This document shows positions 40,226-42,768 of a stretch of DNA of 42,768 nucleotides, in pieces. Both the position numbers and the translations under genes were made by a program. The notes under the pieces are model-generated. The model was given only the letters and a program-made list of their open reading frames with translations. It was not told where the DNA came from and ran no database searches. This stretch comes from Thiopseudomonas sp. (GTDB lineage Bacteria > Pseudomonadota > Gammaproteobacteria > Pseudomonadales > Pseudomonadaceae): assembly GCA_023228985.1 (NCBI GenBank), contig JALOAC010000022.1, forward strand, positions 1 to 42,768, in the 5' to 3' direction. How positions within the stretch are numbered: position 1 is the stretch's first letter; each line of letters opens with the position of its first letter.

Positions 40226-40693
40226 ATGAAAGAACGATGCATTGGTAATGTTTTCTTTAGGAGTGAGCCGTTCGAGAGCAGAAGCCAGCACATCGAGGTT
40301 TTCGTAGCCGTCGAATCTCAGGTTCTCTCCCGATGAGGTCTTGACCAGAATGGAGACTAGTTGGCCAGACTTGCGCTGCAGCCGAAGGTTTTTGATTTGC
40401 GAAAGATCTACGATGACTTTGAGGTCCTTGTGGAGCACGGCGACCTTTCCGTTCAGCTCATCGAGCTCAAGGATTGGATATGCAGCTTTTCCTTCCCTGA
40501 TGCGTTTGTAGCTACCGAAAATCGGAGGGACAAAAACAAGAAGGCCAATGATCGGAAAGAACAGATCACCGATTTTGTCTGTGCTCAGCACCTTTGTCAT
40601 CAAGCCAACGGAAGCAACGGCGAGGAATAAAATCAAATAGCCAGCCTTCCTGATTTCGCGGCGTACATGTTCTTTGGAAACGTGGAATTCCAT
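40220..40693 (-). CDS. Hypothetical membrane protein of a gene cassette
   Basis: 157 aa. Two membrane helices near the N-terminus (AGYLILFLAVASVGLM and LFFPIIGLLVFVPPIFG) are followed by a basic loop and a cytoplasmic beta-rich domain (ILELDELNGKVAVLHKDLKVIVDLSQIKNLRLQR) that could be a PH-like fold. I recognise no family. ATG 40693 is only 4 nt from the preceding attC-like site, and the stop is inside the next, so the gene fills its cassette exactly. Confidence 0.65.
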   Translation of the reverse strand: MEFHVSKEHVRREIRKAGYLILFLAVASVGLMTKVLSTDKIGDLFFPIIGLLVFVPPIFGSYKRIREGKAAYPILELDELNGKVAVLHKDLKVIVDLSQIKNLRLQRKSGQLVSILVKTSSGENLRFDGYENLDVLASALERLTPKENITNASFFHR

Positions 40694-40696
40694 AAT

Positions 40697-40753
40697 CGCT
40701 AACGCCCAAATCAGCCGCGCGTATTTTGCGTCGGCTGCATTTGCTTGTTAGCT
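40697..40753 (-). other. attC-like site of the BrnTA-like cassette
   Basis: 57 bp, AGCTAAC to GTTAGCG in the minus-strand sense. Arms AAATGCAGCCGACGC and GCGCGGCTGATTT pair, leaving G and A extrahelical, the asymmetry by which integron integrases choose the strand. It is nearly the same as the site at 42534-42593. Confidence 0.8.
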
Positions 40754-41025
40754 GTAAGATCTTGTAGTGAGCCGGAAATGTATTTGTGAATGATACTCGA
40801 CACAAAAGTTTGGTACGGAATGCCCTCTTCCGATGCTCTTGACTGAATAGCAGTTAAATCCCTGTTTGAGATCCGAATATTGATCCTTTTGTCTTTTTTA
40901 AACGTGTTATTGGCGATTGCTTTCAGTTCCATTTTTCGTGTCTCAGTCAATACTGATTCAAACTCGCCAGCCTCTACGGCATCAAGCAGAGCTTTCTCTT
41001 CTTTCGATAATTTGCCTTTGCTCAT
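40711..41025 (-). CDS. BrnA/CopG-like antitoxin
   Basis: 104 aa in the frame, of which about the last ten residues (NKQMQPTQNTRG) come from the attC-like site. The N-terminal part is charged and helical (KLSKEEKALLDAVEAGEFES). The ribbon-helix-helix-like segment KDKRINIRISNRDLTAIQSRASEEGIPYQTFVSSIIHKYISG lies at about residues 45-85, the usual C-terminal placement in BrnA-type antitoxins. It overlaps the toxin stop by 4 nt and follows the toxin gene, the brnT-brnA order. It should bind the toxin and repress the pair's promoter. Confidence 0.8.
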   Translation of the reverse strand: MSKGKLSKEEKALLDAVEAGEFESVLTETRKMELKAIANNTFKKDKRINIRISNRDLTAIQSRASEEGIPYQTFVSSIIHKYISGSLQDLTANKQMQPTQNTRG

Positions 41026-41300
41026 GATCCGCCTCCAAGGTACAGTTTGGTAAATTTCCTGCTGGGAATAATTGTTTTCAAGAACACTTCATCTTCACTT
41101 TCTACATATGGGATGAGGTGAACATATTCTTTAATGCAAATGACAAAAATCCGTTGATTGGGATAATCGGAGGCGTTTGGATGAGCAATATCGTCTAGTA
41201 GGTCGCCATGCTCAATATGAAAGATCGCTTCTTCAAAGGAAACGCCTCGCCCGACTATTAGCTCCTGATTTTTCTCAGGGTTCCAATTATAGATTTTCAT
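41022..41300 (-). CDS. BrnT-like toxin
   Basis: 92 aa. NWNPEKNQELIVGRGVSFEEAIFHIEHGDLLDDI matches the BrnT opening ('W-P-KN---L---G-SFE-A'). RIFVICIKEYVHLIPYVESEDEVFLKTIIPSRKFTKLY matches its closing strands, a RelE-like ribonuclease fold. Toxin first, antitoxin second. The promoter is expected between 41301 and the attC-like site ending at 41351. Divergent from the best-known BrnT members, so the exact family name is tentative. Confidence 0.75.
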   Translation of the reverse strand: MKIYNWNPEKNQELIVGRGVSFEEAIFHIEHGDLLDDIAHPNASDYPNQRIFVICIKEYVHLIPYVESEDEVFLKTIIPSRKFTKLYLGGGS

Positions 41301-41350
41301 AAATTGAAGTTTAGCACAAACGTGTGCATTTTGTCATCATTCGCACAAGC

Positions 41351-41472
41351 AGCTAACATTTGCTTAACCTGTATTTTCGCGCCCGCAGGGCTTGGCGCAT
41401 TTTGTGCATAAGGAGCGTAGCGACAGCACAAAATGTGACAAAGAAAATATCAGGTTGAAGCAGTTGTTAGGT
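41351..41472 (-). other. Long attC-like site (122 bp) of the GGDEF cassette
   Basis: Minus-strand sense: ACCTAAC ... GTTAGCT. Outer arms AACTGCTTCAACCTGATATTTTC and GAAAATACAGGTTAAGCAAAT pair with small bulges, and an inner stem GCATTTTGTGC/GCACAAAATG continues the hairpin. It is far longer than its neighbours, resembling the long sites of Vibrio-type arrays. The GGDEF gene stop at 41450 lies inside it. Confidence 0.75.
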
Positions 41473-42505
41473 TTAATTCATTTACAATTACTCGATTGCG
41501 GCCCGCTTGTTTTGCTTTATACAGCGCTGTGTCAGCACGAAGTATATGTTGTTTTAGTTCTTGTTTATCATCGATTAATGATACACCAACACTAATCGTT
41601 ATTTTATGCTCTATAATTTCAGTGCTTTCTACACTACTACGCAATCTCTCAGCATATTGAATTAATTGTGGTATTTCCGCAAACGACACAAGTATTAAGA
41701 ACTCCTCGCCTCCATATCTAAAAATTGCATCATTCTCACGAGTATTTTCCACCATTATTTCAGCTATTCTTTTTAAAACATTATCTCCAACATCATGTCC
41801 AAAAGTATCATTGATATACTTAAAATGATCAATATCACACATTAAAACAGCAAGAAAGCTTGATTTCCTTAAACTATCTGATAGTTTTACATTATATATT
41901 TGATCTAAATAATTTCTATTTAATAGGTTTGTTAATTGATCGCGAGAAGCCTTTTTTTCAATTTTTTCTTGAACAACTTTTCTGATAAAAAAGCCAACAA
42001 GTCCTAAAATACATATAATCGCAAATAATAGAAATAAAAACAAATACTTTAAAGCAATGTGGTTATGAGTTTTTATTTCAATTTTATTTACCACAATGTT
42101 TGATAAATTCCATAAATTCTCGCTACTATTTAATATTCGATCTTTTTGATTATTCTTAAGAATCTCTTTATATTCTGCCCAAGATTGCAGTAGATTTGAA
42201 ATTTCAACTTTATCATTACTGTTAAACACTCCGGTCTTCGAATCTACAAAATCTGATAATATAATATTTGTTTCATCGATCATTTTTACTGATTCTTTTA
42301 TGTCCTGATTCAATAAATACAATTTGGTGACACGTTGAATTCCCCCTCTAATTGAACCAGTACTATTAATAAAATTAGTTAATTTTTGAATATCATTTAC
42401 TACATATAGAAAACTGACTGTTGAAAATACTATTGTGATAATCGTGATTAAAACAGAAATCAAAACAAGATTTGATCGCTGAGAAATAACTTTACTTGTG
42501 TTCAT
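41450..42505 (-). CDS. Membrane-bound diguanylate cyclase (GGDEF) carried on a cassette
   Basis: 351 aa. A helix at about residues 13-35 (LVLISVLITIITIVFSTVSFLYVV), a periplasmic sensor region of about 115 residues with no named fold, and a second helix at about 148-172 (YLFLFLLFAIICILGLVGFFI) precede the GGDEF domain. The active site is RYGGEEF, complete for c-di-GMP synthesis. RENDAIF upstream gives an RxxD inhibitory site at the usual 5-residue spacing. A/T-rich codon use differs from the core genes. The last residues (LNLTTAST) are encoded in the attC-like site. A c-di-GMP cyclase on a mobile cassette could change adhesion or motility after capture. Confidence 0.9.
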   Translation of the reverse strand: MNTSKVISQRSNLVLISVLITIITIVFSTVSFLYVVNDIQKLTNFINSTGSIRGGIQRVTKLYLLNQDIKESVKMIDETNIILSDFVDSKTGVFNSNDKVEISNLLQSWAEYKEILKNNQKDRILNSSENLWNLSNIVVNKIEIKTHNHIALKYLFLFLLFAIICILGLVGFFIRKVVQEKIEKKASRDQLTNLLNRNYLDQIYNVKLSDSLRKSSFLAVLMCDIDHFKYINDTFGHDVGDNVLKRIAEIMVENTRENDAIFRYGGEEFLILVSFAEIPQLIQYAERLRSSVESTEIIEHKITISVGVSLIDDKQELKQHILRADTALYKAKQAGRNRVIVNELNLTTAST

Positions 42506-42533
42506 ACTTTTCTCCTCTGCGCCGAAGGCGTCA

Positions 42534-42593
42534 ACCTAACGCTCAAATCAGCCGTGCGTATTTTTTTGCGTCGGCTGCATTGGTTTGTTAAGT
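42534..42593 (-). other. attC-like site of the LOTUS-domain cassette
   Basis: 60 bp, ACTTAAC to GTTAGGT in the minus-strand sense; both boxes match RYYYAAC and GTTRRRY exactly. Arms CCAATGCAGCCGACGC and GCACGGCTGATTTGAGC pair with unpaired bases. The best match to the integron consensus in the window. Confidence 0.85.
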
Positions 42594-42768
42594 TGCTTTG
42601 CTCGTTTCTTATCCTTAACCCACAATACAGAGCCATTTGTTTTTTTCATTTCAAACAAATCTATTGCCATAAATAGATCGCTCAATTTTTTGAATCCGTA
42701 ATTTCGCTGGTCAAAAGATGCATGGTTAGAAATATGAGTGCCGATAGGTCCAAGCATAGCCCAGCCCT
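42548..42768 (-). CDS. OST-HTH/LOTUS-domain protein, C-terminal part (5' end outside window)
   Basis: The frame is open to the window edge, so only the last 73 residues are seen. GWAMLGPIGTHISN, FDQRNYGFKKLSDLF and IDLFEMKK match the OST-HTH/LOTUS fold ('GFRKLSDLL'), a winged-helix RNA-binding domain that in bacteria often follows a NYN/PIN nuclease domain. Any nuclease domain would lie beyond the window. The last dozen residues (NKPMQPTQKNTHG) are read from the attC-like site rather than from the gene proper. Confidence 0.7.
   Translation of the reverse strand, partial: GWAMLGPIGTHISNHASFDQRNYGFKKLSDLFMAIDLFEMKKTNGSVLWVKDKKRAKQLNKPMQPTQKNTHG

Noticed and set aside
1..42768. tRNA, tmRNA or rRNA genes and riboswitches
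   Set aside because: I saw no cloverleaf ending in CCA, no rRNA segments and no recognisable riboswitch ahead of cysT, the ABC binding-protein gene or valS. A covariance search could still find weak ones.

Overview
The window looks like a chromosomal segment of a moderate-GC gammaproteobacterium, probably Pseudomonadaceae or a close relative. This is an inference from gene content: a cysTWA permease cluster, a TPR response regulator, a REP-like palindrome, an FadH-type reductase, and a valS flanked by ordinary housekeeping genes. No rRNA, tRNA or CRISPR array was seen.

Region 1 (1-5.2 kb) is core: the end of a SAM methyltransferase gene, a thioredoxin-MsrA-MsrB fusion, and the sulfate ABC genes cysT-cysW-cysA on the minus strand, with no binding-protein gene beside them. 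Region 2 (5.4-11.9 kb) is an accessory island sitting inside a destroyed tryptophanase-family gene. The 5' piece carries a nonsense codon, the 3' piece lies about 5.7 kb further on, and the middle with the catalytic lysine is gone. Between the pieces are a broken IS1380-type element and an array of cassettes. Two cassettes encode a variable, hydrophobic N-terminal domain joined to a nearly identical 640-bp FrpC-like calcium-dependent self-processing module (SPM), each followed by small membrane proteins. A third cassette survives only as the last 17 codons of the SPM plus its downstream genes. The layout suggests orphan toxin-tip/immunity cassettes of a large RTX/FrpC exoprotein.

Region 3 (12-29 kb) is core again: a TSUP transporter, a SirB2 membrane protein, a histidine kinase with a response-regulator/TPR partner, a YeiH-family exporter, a PF04392-type ABC transporter (binding protein, permease, ATPase), valS, fadH, a coiled-coil protein, a cyclic-nucleotide-binding/rhodanese fusion and a MATE pump. 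Then follow about 840 bases without a convincing gene, holding a MITE-like element, octamer tandem repeats and a REP-like palindrome.

Region 4 (29.8-42.8 kb) is a one-directional (minus-strand) gene-cassette array. Sites resembling integron attC lie at the 3' ends of a lipoprotein-adjacent unit, a ParDE-like pair, two hypothetical cassettes, a BrnTA-like pair, a GGDEF protein and a LOTUS/OST-HTH protein that runs off the window. No integrase is visible. Embedded in the array is a six-gene operon hsdM-fic-yhcG(DUF1016)-hsdS-fic-hsdR. Its HsdS has two near-identical recognition halves, its two Fic proteins carry different auto-inhibition layouts, and its hsdR is broken by a one-base shortfall in a homopolymer. 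Taken together, Regions 2 and 4 look like two separate stores of conflict and defence modules.
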